DNA of 64,000 bases from Candidatus Heimdallarchaeota archaeon (GCA_018238155.1 JABCTZ010000032.1:215034-279033), one strand, 5' to 3'. Positions 35,873 to 44,902 are shown, counted from the first letter of the stretch. Notes: generated by a model not told the origin, from the letters alone. Translations and numbers: made by a program.

Positions 35873-36337
35873 TCATTTTTGATTTTTTTCCAAATCGAGC
35901 AAGTGTTGGTATTGCCAATTGCGTTCCTTAGATGTGTTTGTTTTTGCAACGGAAGGCTCTGCAGCATAAGTGATAGCTTTAGCGGCATAAGTAGCGGCGT
36001 GAACAGCATGACCGACAACATGAGCGGTTGCAGCAGAGTGTCCTGCAGCACGAGCAGCTGCGCAAGCTGCAGCTTGGTTAGTTTCACGTGCTGCTGCGTG
36101 GCTGGCGAATGCAGCACTACGTGCTTCGCTTATTGTTATTTCACTTCGTACCCAAGCACGTCCTGCTTCGATTGCTTTTCGAGGTCGCTTATCTTTCGGA
36201 TATATCTCCTCGAAATATGTGAGTACATGCTCGGCGCAATCACTAGCCCAGAGCACTAATATTTTGTGATCCTGCTTGCTCACAAGTTCTGCAATCGATT
36301 TGCTTACTTTTGTATCTACAAATTTTATTCTTTCCAA
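35873..36337 (-). CDS. Imm-5-like putative immunity protein
   Basis: This alanine-rich protein of about 154 residues matches the Imm-5-like family: ILVLWASDCAEHVLTYFEE, then RPRKAIEAGRAWVRSEI, SEARSAAFASHAAARE, an AARAAGHSAATAHVVGHA block and the closing NWQYQHL. The family is associated with bacterial toxin systems as a putative immunity factor but is often found alone. No toxin gene lies beside it. The start is TTG 36337 with AGAAGG about 7 bases upstream; TTG 36343 is possible. The locally higher GC and alanine codons differ from the neighbours, suggesting transfer from another lineage. Confidence 0.75.
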   Translation of the reverse strand: MERIKFVDTKVSKSIAELVSKQDHKILVLWASDCAEHVLTYFEEIYPKDKRPRKAIEAGRAWVRSEITISEARSAAFASHAAARETNQAAACAAARAAGHSAATAHVVGHAVHAATYAAKAITYAAEPSVAKTNTSKERNWQYQHLLDLEKNQK

Positions 36338-36441
36338 TTCCAAACCTTCTCGAAATTAATTAAGCACTTTAGAAAAAAGAGGAAAAGAATGCACTTCATA
36401 AAACATTCTTTCTCTTACTGTTTTTTGAAAAAACAACTAGA

Positions 36442-37290
36442 TCATCCAAGTATTATTTTTTTAGCAACTTTATCAGCATTTGGTATATTCATTACCCTAT
36501 ATAGGAAATCTCGAACATTTGCTGGTAACTTATCAAGAGTGGAATATGGTTTACCTTCAACTTGAGATAAAAGTTCCATAATTGAAGTAATAACGAGAAA
36601 TACGACTATGGCATTTCCGGGTTCTTTTGTTTTTCTAAACCTTGCAGAAACAGACCTATTTACTAGTTCAACAAAATCTTGACGAGCAGGGGTTATACCT
36701 TGACTGATAAGATTATGAACAATTTCATCTATTCCCCTTTTTGGACCGCTTCTCAAAGATTTATTTATTTCTGAAATAAAGGTGACTAACTCAATATCAA
36801 TTATAACTCCAACATTTGGTATGGGAACTCCCGTTTGCTGTGCATTTTGTTTTGCCATATTTGCTGCTTCAGCTATAATTGAGTCTGTTTTTCTTACCAC
36901 TCTTATACTTATAAAAGCAAGAGGACATGCACCAAAAAATAATACCCCACCAAGTATCATGAAAACCATTTGTAACGTTTCTGCATTTGGATTATTTGCT
37001 ATGAAATCCACTCTTCCTGTTACTACGACCATTACAGTACTGATTAGAATTAAACTCACAAATATCAATATTATAACAGAAAATACTTTCCTTCTTGCAA
37101 AATTCTTATCCAAAATGGCTTTGTCATTATCAGAAATCTTTGTTAGACACATTTCACAAAATCCCTTAGGAGAGCAATGATGACATATTACTTTTTTACA
37201 TAATGCACATTGCTTTGGTTGAGTTACATTTCCTTCTCTAGTATTTTTTCCACAATTTGAACAAACGTATCTTACACTTACAGATGACAT
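36442..37290 (-). CDS. Membrane protein with N-terminal cross-brace (FYVE/RING-like) zinc finger
   Basis: This 282-residue protein opens with four CxxC pairs: C10-x2-C13, C28-x2-C31, C36-x2-C39 and C45-x2-C48. The central QCALCKKVICHHC spacing (C-x2-C-x4-C-x2-C) matches FYVE and related treble-clef/cross-brace fingers. Two transmembrane helices follow (about 70-92 and 106-130), then a cytoplasmic helical domain of about 150 residues without a known motif. No FYVE basic R[R/K]HHCR patch is present, so lipid binding cannot be assumed. ATG 37290 is clear. It could act as a membrane-bound adaptor; the function is unknown. Confidence 0.65.
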   Translation of the reverse strand: MSSVSVRYVCSNCGKNTREGNVTQPKQCALCKKVICHHCSPKGFCEMCLTKISDNDKAILDKNFARRKVFSVIILIFVSLILISTVMVVVTGRVDFIANNPNAETLQMVFMILGGVLFFGACPLAFISIRVVRKTDSIIAEAANMAKQNAQQTGVPIPNVGVIIDIELVTFISEINKSLRSGPKRGIDEIVHNLISQGITPARQDFVELVNRSVSARFRKTKEPGNAIVVFLVITSIMELLSQVEGKPYSTLDKLPANVRDFLYRVMNIPNADKVAKKIILG

Positions 37291-37430
37291 ATCTTGTTTT
37301 CATTCTCTATTGCTAAAAGTTTTTTCTTCAAAATCTATTATTGAATGATGACTTAGTAAAGCAATATAACTTTCAATCTTTAGAAAAAAAATAATGCTAT
37401 TTTTAAAGGAAATTAAACGATTTTCATTTG

Positions 37431-38051
37431 ATGATTATGAAACAAGCTAGATTGTTTAAGAAAACCACTCAAGATAGTTCTTCACTGAGATTCATTTCTT
37501 TACTTTTAGTCTTGTTTGTTATTTTTCTTATTCTTCAAAATTCTATTACAAATGTTCATGCTGAAGATGATGATGAGGATGACGAAGATGATGATTTTGA
37601 GGATGTATCTAAAGATCTTGGATGGGCTGCCATAGGATTATTAGCTGTGAATTCCATCTATGTGCTTTTTTCAAAGGCATTCAGAATAACAAGAAAATTC
37701 TCTGATGAAGGCAAGTTTGCTGCTGTAAAATCCAATACTCGTGCTACTTACCTAAAGGTTCGCAAACCATTACAAATTGTTCATGGTATCTCCGGATTTG
37801 CTGCATTAGTTGTTTTACTAATCCATGGTGTAGTTCTTACTGATCAAGATTTTGAAGCCGTTGCACTTGGTTGGGCTAGTGCAGCAATACTTATTTTCTA
37901 TATTTCAACAGGAATTATTTTGATGTTCAAGCTCAAACCTTTCTGGACTGCAAAGAAAGTAAGAAAGGCTCTTCTCTTTCTTCACCGAAGTCTTATCCTC
38001 TTAGTGCTGATATTTATCTTACACATCGTTCATATAGTAATTAGTGATTAG
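37431..38051 (+). CDS. Membrane protein with histidine-bearing helices (cytochrome b-like)
   Basis: This protein of about 206 residues has an N-terminal hydrophobic segment, then an acidic run of Asp/Glu (about 47-62), and about four helices. Histidines sit within or at the ends of the helices (IVHGISGF, LLIHGVVL, FLHRSLIL, ILHIVHIVI). Paired helix histidines suggest b-type heme binding as in cytochrome b561 or ferric-reductase-like proteins, but spacing was not tested. The start is one of ATG 37431, ATG 37437 or TTG 37428. The tandem DOMON proteins at 13.9-17.4 kb could be functional partners, since DOMON and b561 domains often pair; this is inference. Confidence 0.55.
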   Translation: MIMKQARLFKKTTQDSSSLRFISLLLVLFVIFLILQNSITNVHAEDDDEDDEDDDFEDVSKDLGWAAIGLLAVNSIYVLFSKAFRITRKFSDEGKFAAVKSNTRATYLKVRKPLQIVHGISGFAALVVLLIHGVVLTDQDFEAVALGWASAAILIFYISTGIILMFKLKPFWTAKKVRKALLFLHRSLILLVLIFILHIVHIVISD

Positions 38052-38152
38052 AAGAGAACTAGTAATCTCTATCTCAAGATAAATTATTTAAGAGGAGATT
38101 CCCCCTCTTCAATATTAGGAATAGTAGTCACTCATTGTTGGATGTTGAAATT

Positions 38153-39472
38153 ATGACCCACTACATTGGCATTCGTCGAGAAACAAAACATGGTGAACGG
38201 AGAACTCCACTTGTACCAAGTGCAGTTACTTCATTGAAAGAAAAGTATGATATTCAAACAATTTTGCAACCACAAGAAACTAGAGCTTTTTCTGATGAAG
38301 AATACGAAAAAGCTGGTGGAATAATTAAAGAAGATCTTTCTGAATGTCTAGTTATTTTTGGCATTAAAGAGATGGAAACTGATATTTTCACCAAAGACGG
38401 TGTATACATGTGCTTCCATCATGTTATCAAAGGGCAGAAGGATAACATGCCTATGTTGAAGTATCTTATGGATACTGGTTGCACAATATTTGATTATGAG
38501 AAAGTAGTTAATGATAAAAATCACCGGTTAATCTTCTTTGGTCGCCACGCTGGTTATGCTGGGATGATAGATACCTTACATGGGTTTGGTTTACGCTTAC
38601 AAGCAGAAGGTTTTGACACGCCTTTTCTCAAAATCAAGCAAGCCTGTGAATATTTCGATTTGAAAGAAGCTAAAGAGGAAATAGCAAAAGTCAAAGAATT
38701 AATTGAAAATGATGGATTACCTGAAGAATTGTGTCCGATAGTCTTTGGTTTCCTCGGCTATGGTAATGTCTCTCAAGGTGCCCAATCTATTCTTGAGATT
38801 CTTCCTGTTAAGGAGATTGCTCCTGAAGATTTAGCAAAAGCTGTTGAAAACCCCGATCGAAATGAATGTAAGAAAGTTATCTATAAAGTAGTCTTCAAAG
38901 AAGAGCAAATGGTCAAACCAATTGGTGATCATAAATTCGAGTTGCAAGATTACTACAAACATCCTGAGAAATATGAAGGCGTTTTTTCAGAGAATTATTT
39001 ACGGTATCTTGCAGTAATCGTTAATGGAGCTTATTGGTCTGCTAAATATCCCAAGTCAGTTACTAAACAAGAATTGAAAGAGTTATTTAGTGATGATTCT
39101 CCTCCTCGCTTACGGTTTGTTGGTGACATCAGTTGTGATATAGAAGGTGGATTTGAGGGAACACTACGTATTTCCTACATAGACCGACCCTTCTATGTTT
39201 TTGATCCATTTAAGAACACAGCTACGGATGGTGTAAAAGGAAAAGGACCTGCTATTCTAGCTATTGACCATTTGCCTACCGAAATACCTCGAGATGCTTC
39301 TGAATATTTCAGCGGAAAATTAATTCCTTTTGTTCCAGAAATTGCAAAAGCAGATTACGCTGGTTCTTTTGCTGATGTGAAATTGTCAAAAGATGTTAAA
39401 AGAGCAGTTATTCTTTGGCAAGGAAAATTAAATCCCGATTTTGAATACATTGGCGATTTCTTGAAAAAGTAA
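38153..39472 (+). CDS. Lysine-ketoglutarate reductase (AASS N-half-like)
   Basis: This 439-residue protein resembles the N-terminal half of eukaryotic AASS and the AlaDH/PNT N-terminal fold. It opens IGIRRETKHGERRTPLVPSAV, then has GIKEME, YMCFHHVIKGQ, FFGRHAGYAGMIDTLHG and FGFLGYGNVSQGAQ. It should join lysine and 2-oxoglutarate to give saccharopine using NAD(P)H, or run in reverse. ATG 38153 is preferred to TTG 38135 because it starts exactly at the family N terminus. Its partner saccharopine dehydrogenase is encoded at 41298-42611, about 1.8 kb downstream, with two unrelated genes in between. Confidence 0.82.
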   Translation: MTHYIGIRRETKHGERRTPLVPSAVTSLKEKYDIQTILQPQETRAFSDEEYEKAGGIIKEDLSECLVIFGIKEMETDIFTKDGVYMCFHHVIKGQKDNMPMLKYLMDTGCTIFDYEKVVNDKNHRLIFFGRHAGYAGMIDTLHGFGLRLQAEGFDTPFLKIKQACEYFDLKEAKEEIAKVKELIENDGLPEELCPIVFGFLGYGNVSQGAQSILEILPVKEIAPEDLAKAVENPDRNECKKVIYKVVFKEEQMVKPIGDHKFELQDYYKHPEKYEGVFSENYLRYLAVIVNGAYWSAKYPKSVTKQELKELFSDDSPPRLRFVGDISCDIEGGFEGTLRISYIDRPFYVFDPFKNTATDGVKGKGPAILAIDHLPTEIPRDASEYFSGKLIPFVPEIAKADYAGSFADVKLSKDVKRAVILWQGKLNPDFEYIGDFLKK

Positions 39473-39507
39473 TCACCGCTATTTCTTTTTTTGTGGGATA
39501 TGATTCT

Positions 39508-40596
39508 ATGCCTTCTTTCATTCCAGGGTTAGAACTTAACAGACAATTTTTTTCTTCTGTTGTCAAACCAATTCTAGATACGAACTATCCTGAGCTCAAA
39601 TATTCTGCAGCAAGAATTGGTTTTGGTTCTGATGTTTTGGGTTTTGATACCAAACGATCAACAGATCATGATTGGGGATTTAGAATCGAATTATTTCTTG
39701 AAGATGATGATTATTTGGAATTGAAAGATGAAATTTCAGAATGCTTATCTAAAGAACTACCTTCAGAGTTCTTAGGTTATTCTACTCATTTTGGTGAACC
39801 TGATAAAAACGGTGTGAGAGTAATCGGTGCTATTACTGAGGGGTCAGTAAAGCACAGAATAGAATTCCATACAATAAGTTCTTTTTTCAAAAGCTTCCTT
39901 GGAATTCAACCTAACTCTCAGATTTCTGAGCTTGATTGGTTGTCTTTCCCGGAACAGCGTTTGCTTGCAATCGCAAGTGGTGCTATTTTTCATGATGATC
40001 TAAATCGCTTGTCTGAAATAAGACAGAAGTATAGTTATTATCCAAATGAAATATGGTTGTATCTACTGTCAAAACAATGGGAAATTATTGCAGAAGAGAT
40101 GCCTTTTCCAGGAAGAGCTGCGGAATTAGAAGATGAATTAGGATTACAGATATTGGTTACTAACCAAATAGCTAAATTAATGAAATTATGTTTTTTGTTA
40201 GAAAAAAGGTATGCTCCATATAGTAAATGGTTTGGAACGGCATTCAGTAAATTGAATTGTGGACCAATATTGCTTCCAATTTTTAGGGAAGTTTTAACAG
40301 AAAAAGATTGGGCTAAAAAACAGAAACTTTTAGTAAAAGCCTATAGTATTGGTGCAACAATGCACAACCAGCTGAAAATCACAGATTCTGTTGAGATTAA
40401 AATAACACCGTTCTTTGACAGACCATATTTGATTATTAATGCAATGGATTTTGCAGAGGCAATTAGAGCAAAAATAACATTAGACACACTAATAAATTTT
40501 GACCCGAAAATTGGTTCAATAAATCAAATTTCAAATGAAACTTTTATTCTTGATGATATTTCGCTAATAAGAAAATTTTACAATTCGCTAAAATAA
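39508..40596 (+). CDS. DUF4037 nucleotidyltransferase-like protein
   Basis: This protein of about 362 residues matches DUF4037: MPSFIPGLELNRQFF at the start, GSDVLGFD and STDHDWG carrying nucleotidyltransferase-fold acidic residues, a central SELDWLSFPEQRLLAI helix, and FPGRAAELEDELG later. ATG 39508 begins at the family N terminus; GTG 39493 would add five residues. The family is predicted to adenylylate or otherwise nucleotidylate an unknown substrate and is scattered in bacteria and archaea. It follows the reductase gene with 35 bases between. Confidence 0.8.
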   Translation: MPSFIPGLELNRQFFSSVVKPILDTNYPELKYSAARIGFGSDVLGFDTKRSTDHDWGFRIELFLEDDDYLELKDEISECLSKELPSEFLGYSTHFGEPDKNGVRVIGAITEGSVKHRIEFHTISSFFKSFLGIQPNSQISELDWLSFPEQRLLAIASGAIFHDDLNRLSEIRQKYSYYPNEIWLYLLSKQWEIIAEEMPFPGRAAELEDELGLQILVTNQIAKLMKLCFLLEKRYAPYSKWFGTAFSKLNCGPILLPIFREVLTEKDWAKKQKLLVKAYSIGATMHNQLKITDSVEIKITPFFDRPYLIINAMDFAEAIRAKITLDTLINFDPKIGSINQISNETFILDDISLIRKFYNSLK

Positions 40597-40652
40597 TCAT
40601 TCTTGAACTATTATAATTTTAAACCACTTAATATACAAGTCATTTTTACTCT

Positions 40653-41036
40653 CTATTCTAATCCCGCTAATTTCTTAATTGTTTTCCAGTCTGTTTGTTC
40701 TTTCTTAATTGCCGGGTTCAAAATAAAAAAATCCAATTCACTACTCCCTCGGTAATTACCATCTAAAACAACTGCATTTTCTCCAAATGTTCTCCACATT
40801 TTTTTTATTTCCTCTGCAGTTTTACCCTTTTTTCTGTTCTCTTCTAACGACTCTCTTACCCATCTCCGAGCAAATTCAATAGCTAGTTCAATTGTTGGAA
40901 ATCCCTCTATGGTATAATCTTCCTCTGGGTCCATATGAAAATTATCTATTATTAATACAGCATAGTTTTCTTTCTTACTCATACAATTAGTTCTTTCAGT
41001 AATGCACTTCAAGGTATCGAAAAGTGATTTTTTCAT
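40653..41036 (-). CDS. Hypothetical 127-residue protein
   Basis: A charged alpha/beta protein: AVLIIDNFHM strand, a long helix ELAIEFARRWVRESLEENRK, and a second strand with ENAVVLDG and DFFILNP. It has no signal peptide. The alternation and length suggest a small folded cytoplasmic protein. ATG 41036 is taken; ATG 40982 would give a protein beginning MSKKENYAVLIID, which is equally plausible. It is convergent with the DUF4037 gene. No family is recognised. Confidence 0.5.
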   Translation of the reverse strand: MKKSLFDTLKCITERTNCMSKKENYAVLIIDNFHMDPEEDYTIEGFPTIELAIEFARRWVRESLEENRKKGKTAEEIKKMWRTFGENAVVLDGNYRGSSELDFFILNPAIKKEQTDWKTIKKLAGLE

Positions 41037-41297
41037 TCTAAGATGGAATATTGATTATTTCTAATATATCTGTTACTAATCTTGTTGTAATGATATCTAA
41101 AGTAGTTTTAACAATAATTTTTATTAGAAGGAAGACGGAACGTATTCAACAGTAATCTTCGCTTCAATTATTCGCTTTCAAGAATTATATTAGCCTTGAA
41201 TACCTATATGAATAGTTGAACAAATATCTATTTGGAAATCAAAAAATATAACTCAAGCTCCAAGGCAAAGAGTTAGAATAATAGGAACTGATTAATT

Positions 41298-42611
41298 ATG
41301 AAAAAAGTAGTAGTTTTTGGTGCTGGTTTAGTTTCAAAACCAGGTATTAGATATTTACTTGACAATGAATTTCAGGTGACAGTTGCTTCTCGAACAGTTA
41401 GTAAAGCTGAAGCAATTGTAGATAAGCATCCAAATGGTAAAGCTTTGGCATTTGACATTACTAAAGATTCGCTTGAAGATTCAGGTTTAATCCAAAGTCA
41501 CGATTTAGCTGTTAGTTTATTACCTTATGCTTTTCATCCTGAAGTTGCGAAAGCATGCATTAAACATGGAAAACTCATGGCAACCACTTCCTATGTAAGC
41601 GACGATATGAAAGCTTTAGATGCAGATGCCAAGAAAGCTGGAATTCTAATTATGAATGAATGTGGTGTTGACCCTGGTACTGATCATATGAGTGCCATGA
41701 AGATTATTCATAGTGTTCAAAATAAGGGTGGAAAAGTAGTCAGTTTTAAATCAATAACTGGTGGTCTTCCTGCTCCTGACTCCAATGACAATCCTATGGG
41801 TTACAAATTTTCTTGGTCCCCAAAGGGTGTAATTTTAGCTGGAACCAATGCCGCTAAATTCCTTGAAGATGGCAAAGTAGTTGACATTAAAAGTGGTGAT
41901 CTTTTCAATCATTATTGGCCAATGAACGTTGAAGGAATGGATCTTGAATCGTATCCAAATCGTGATAGCATGCCCTACATTGATACATATGGTTTGAAAG
42001 GTATTCAAACAATGTTTAGAGGTACTTTCCGATATCCAGGTTGGTGTGAAACTCTCCAAGCCTTATTTGATCTTGGTTTAATGGACAAAGAAGCTCAAGA
42101 AGGACTTGAAGGGTTGAATTGGAAACAATTAATGCAAAAAATAATCAACTACAGTGGCGATGATGTAAAGACGGAAGTAGCTAAAAAACTAGGTAAAGAA
42201 GAAGATGCTCTCTGTCTAGACCGCCTTGAATGGATGGGTATGTTTAGTGATACTACAATTGAAAAAGGTGGCTCCTATTTAGATGTCTTATCTGATTTGT
42301 TCTTAAACAAGTTAGGTGGATTCAAACCAGGGGAACGTGATATGATCATCATGCAGCATGAATTCAAAGTTGAATATCCTGGTGATAAAAAAGAGACAAT
42401 CGTTTCTACACTCTTAGATTTCGGTATTCCAAATGGTGATTCCTCTATGGCTAGAACAGTATCTTTGCCAGTAGCAATTGCTGTTAGACTGATGTTGGAA
42501 GGAAAAATCACCGGAACAGGTGTGATTATTCCAATTGAACCTGATGTCTACAACCCAATTTTGGATGAACTTGAAACAATGGATATTGTATTCAAAGAAA
42601 AAGTTCTGTAA
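41298..42611 (+). CDS. Saccharopine dehydrogenase
   Basis: This 437-residue protein has a Rossmann start VVVFGAGLVSKPG, then SLLPYAFHPEVAKACI, TTSYVSDDMKALD and NECGVDPGTDHMSAMKI, all matching saccharopine dehydrogenase (the C-terminal half of AASS or yeast Lys9). It oxidises saccharopine to glutamate and aminoadipate semialdehyde, or the reverse, with NAD(P). With the reductase at 38153 it makes the saccharopine route of lysine metabolism; the direction cannot be told from sequence. ATG 41298 is clear. A hairpin plus T-run follows. Confidence 0.92.
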   Translation: MKKVVVFGAGLVSKPGIRYLLDNEFQVTVASRTVSKAEAIVDKHPNGKALAFDITKDSLEDSGLIQSHDLAVSLLPYAFHPEVAKACIKHGKLMATTSYVSDDMKALDADAKKAGILIMNECGVDPGTDHMSAMKIIHSVQNKGGKVVSFKSITGGLPAPDSNDNPMGYKFSWSPKGVILAGTNAAKFLEDGKVVDIKSGDLFNHYWPMNVEGMDLESYPNRDSMPYIDTYGLKGIQTMFRGTFRYPGWCETLQALFDLGLMDKEAQEGLEGLNWKQLMQKIINYSGDDVKTEVAKKLGKEEDALCLDRLEWMGMFSDTTIEKGGSYLDVLSDLFLNKLGGFKPGERDMIIMQHEFKVEYPGDKKETIVSTLLDFGIPNGDSSMARTVSLPVAIAVRLMLEGKITGTGVIIPIEPDVYNPILDELETMDIVFKEKVL

Positions 42612-42626
42612 TAAAAAAACAAATTG

Positions 42627-42666
42627 ACCATGGCTTATCCGCTAATGGTCTACAACTCTTTTTTTT
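42627..42666 (+). terminator. Hairpin terminator after saccharopine dehydrogenase
   Basis: GACCAT (42627-42632) pairs with ATGGTC (42646-42651), followed after eight bases by a run of seven T (42660-42666). It lies 16 bases after the stop. Confidence 0.55.
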
Positions 42667-42768
42667 CGTCAATAGATTTAGCTTTTTATCGTTTTTCATA
42701 GAATCTCTTCTGTTATCATTAGCAGAGAAAATTTTATTTGGTTCAATGTTTAACCAGAATCGATTGCA

Positions 42769-43722
42769 ATGTTTGATAAAGTTGAAGCAGCTTATAATCG
42801 AATTAAAGAAATCGTTAATAAAACTCCAGTAATGACTTCCTCAACTCTGAATGAACGTCTTAATTGTTCTTGTTATTTTAAATGTGAGAACTTTCAAAAG
42901 ATCGGTGCGTTTAAGTTTAGAGGTGCTTTGAATGCTCTTTCAATGTTAACACCTACAGAGAAAAAGAAAGGTGTCATTACTCATTCCTCTGGAAATCATG
43001 CTCAAGCATTGGCGCTTGCTGCAAAATTTGTTGGTGTAAAAGCAGTTATTGTAATGCCTGAAAACGCTCCCAAAGTTAAAGTTGCTGCTACCAAAGGTTA
43101 TGGTGCTGAAATTGTTGTTTGTGGATCTAAACCTGGCGACAGAGAAGATGCCGTTATCCCTCTTATAAAAAAACATTGCTATACTCTAATTCATCCTTCT
43201 GATGATCTTCATATAATTCAAGGAGCCGGGACAGCCGCCTATGAACTAATTGATGAAGTAGGTGATTTAGACTTTGTTTTTGCTCCAATAGGTGGAGGTG
43301 GCTTGGTAAGTGGAACTGCAATTGCAACTAAGGGATTATTACCTCATGCAAAAGTAATTGCTGTAGAACCTGAAAATGCCGATGATGCTTACAAATCTTT
43401 CAAGTCTGGTAAAATTCACCTTTCAATTAATCCCATTACTATTGCTGATGGTCTGAGAACACAATTGGGTCCAAATACTTTCAAAGTTGTTCGAGAAAAA
43501 GTAGAAGAGATTATTTTAGTATCTGAACAAGAAATTCTTAACGCAATGCAATTTTTATGGGAACGGATGAAGCTAGTTGTTGAACCTTCTGGCGCAGTAT
43601 CTCTTGCGGGAGTATTATCTAAGCAAATTGATATTGAAAATAAGGTTGTAGGTATCATAATTTCTGGCGGTAATATTGATTTAACCAGCTTCTTTGACAT
43701 TTTACGCCAAAAAATACAGTAA
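42769..43722 (+). CDS. Threonine ammonia-lyase / serine dehydratase family enzyme
   Basis: This 317-residue fold-type II PLP enzyme has the lysine motif KIGAFKFRGALNAL, the substrate loop SSGNHAQALA, and the phosphate-binding glycine loop PIGGGGLVSG. The length lacks the regulatory ACT domain of biosynthetic IlvA, so it is the catabolic/short type that deaminates threonine or serine (or racemises serine, which cannot be excluded). It starts at ATG 42769 and stands alone between a terminator-like hairpin and a 361-base intergenic region rich in inverted repeats. Confidence 0.9.
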   Translation: MFDKVEAAYNRIKEIVNKTPVMTSSTLNERLNCSCYFKCENFQKIGAFKFRGALNALSMLTPTEKKKGVITHSSGNHAQALALAAKFVGVKAVIVMPENAPKVKVAATKGYGAEIVVCGSKPGDREDAVIPLIKKHCYTLIHPSDDLHIIQGAGTAAYELIDEVGDLDFVFAPIGGGGLVSGTAIATKGLLPHAKVIAVEPENADDAYKSFKSGKIHLSINPITIADGLRTQLGPNTFKVVREKVEEIILVSEQEILNAMQFLWERMKLVVEPSGAVSLAGVLSKQIDIENKVVGIIISGGNIDLTSFFDILRQKIQ

Positions 43723-43755
43723 TTTTTTCTTTTTCTCTCTTCTTGATTTTTTGTC

Positions 43756-43801
43756 GGTTTAACAAATTGAATATAAACCCAATGGTTTATATTAGTAAAC
43801 C
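43756..43801. promoter_or_regulatory. Nested inverted repeats GGTTTA/TAAACC
   Basis: GGTTTA (43756), TAAACC (43774), GGTTTA (43784) and TAAACC (43796) alternate within 46 bases. The middle pair extends to a perfect 10-bp hairpin, AATATAAACC, CAAT loop, GGTTTATATT (43770-43793). This looks like a double operator or a structured RNA end rather than a terminator, because no T-run follows. It lies in the 361-base gap between the dehydratase and the sirtuin. Confidence 0.45.
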
Positions 43802-43953
43802 TTGCATGTTCACTTACTGAAACCTGTTTCTCAAAGCATTAAGAAATAGCTCTCAAAGCACAACCGTCAAGGGATAAGGATAGGATGAAAAACAAAAAGG
43901 GTTTAGTGAAATGGAGAGACTGAGAAAAGGGCTTTGGATAAGAGAGAAAGAAT

Positions 43954-44015
43954 AATAGGAGACAAATAATGATTATTGGTTTGACCCCCAATACCTCTCC
44001 TATTTTCTTCTAATT
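43954..44015 (+). ncRNA. Structured leader element upstream of sirtuin
   Basis: AATAGGAGA (43954-43962) pairs perfectly with TCTCCTATT (43996-44004), enclosing TATTGG/CCAATA (43974-43979 with 43988-43993), followed by a T-rich stretch. The two-tier stem could be a 5' leader structure, an attenuator or a short independent RNA. The TATA-like or start signals needed to decide are not clear, so the type is tentative. Confidence 0.35.
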
Positions 44016-44083
44016 TTATAAGGTCGATTTTTTTATGATAGTTAGTTTTTTGTATTTGTTAGAGTAAATAATATTTGAGAACA

Positions 44084-44851
44084 ATGTCTACAACAGAAAC
44101 AATCGTGACACAGCTATTAGAAGAAATTAAAAAAATACCGAAAAATAAAAATCAGTTACAAATAGTTGCTTTAACAGGTTCTGGGATTTCAAAAGGATCT
44201 GGTATACCAACATTTCGTGGTAAAGATGGTTTGTGGAAGAATTATAATGCTATGGACTTGGCTACACCTCAAGCTTTCAAAAGAAATCCGCAATTAGTGT
44301 GGGAGTGGTATGCTTGGAGAATTGGTCTTATACTAGATAAAGAACCAAACCCGGCACATTATTCTCTTACAAAATTAGAAGAAGCCAGGTTACTAAAATG
44401 GTTAATTACTCAAAATGTTGACTCTCTTCATTATCGTGCTGACTCGAAAAACATTATAGAAGTTCATGGAAATATTTTTCGTGCTAAGTGTGAAAAATGT
44501 GGCGTGAAGATAATGTTGGATAAAGCTCCAACTGAACCACCAATGTGCGCTTGTGGCAATATGCTTCGACCTGATGTTGTTTGGTTTGGGGAGTCGTTGG
44601 ACCAAGTAATTATAACCAAAGCTTATGAAGTTATCAGTAATGAATGTGATATTTTGTTAGTTATCGGTACAAGTGGTCTAGTTTATCCTGTTGCTGATTT
44701 TCCCTTTATTGCAAAAGATCGCGGAGCATTTATCATTGAATTTAATCTAGATGACACGCCAATTTCTCATATAGCTGATTTCGTAATTCACGGAAAGTCT
44801 GAAGAAACTTTGGCAAAATTTGTAGATGAATTACTTGAGATTATCGATTAA
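44084..44851 (+). CDS. Sir2-family NAD-dependent protein deacylase
   Basis: This 255-residue sirtuin has the NAD motif GSGISKGSGIPTFRGKDGLW (GAG replaced by GSG), TQNVDSLH for the usual TQNIDGLH, catalytic histidine in VHGNIFRAKC and a zinc module with CEKCG and CACG (C-x2-C, C-x-C). Later come PDVVWFGES and IGTSGLVYPVADFP. It removes acyl groups from lysines using NAD. The G-to-S changes in NAD-contact loops are conservative but uncommon. ATG 44084 is used; TTG 44075 is possible. Confidence 0.92.
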   Translation: MSTTETIVTQLLEEIKKIPKNKNQLQIVALTGSGISKGSGIPTFRGKDGLWKNYNAMDLATPQAFKRNPQLVWEWYAWRIGLILDKEPNPAHYSLTKLEEARLLKWLITQNVDSLHYRADSKNIIEVHGNIFRAKCEKCGVKIMLDKAPTEPPMCACGNMLRPDVVWFGESLDQVIITKAYEVISNECDILLVIGTSGLVYPVADFPFIAKDRGAFIIEFNLDDTPISHIADFVIHGKSEETLAKFVDELLEIID

Positions 44852-44902
44852 ACGCCTAACATTTATAGGTGTTGTAGTATTATGAAATAAAGGTTGAATC
44901 CA

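Noticed and set aside
35825..36259. Serine/cysteine-rich plus-strand frame
   Set aside because: It is the antisense of the alanine-rich Imm-5-like gene; GCA/GCT codons read backwards give Ser and Cys.
43870..43935. Box C/D guide RNA candidate (GGATGAA then CTGA)
   Set aside because: The C box departs from RTGATGA, there is no flanking terminal stem, and no second C'/D' pair is convincing.
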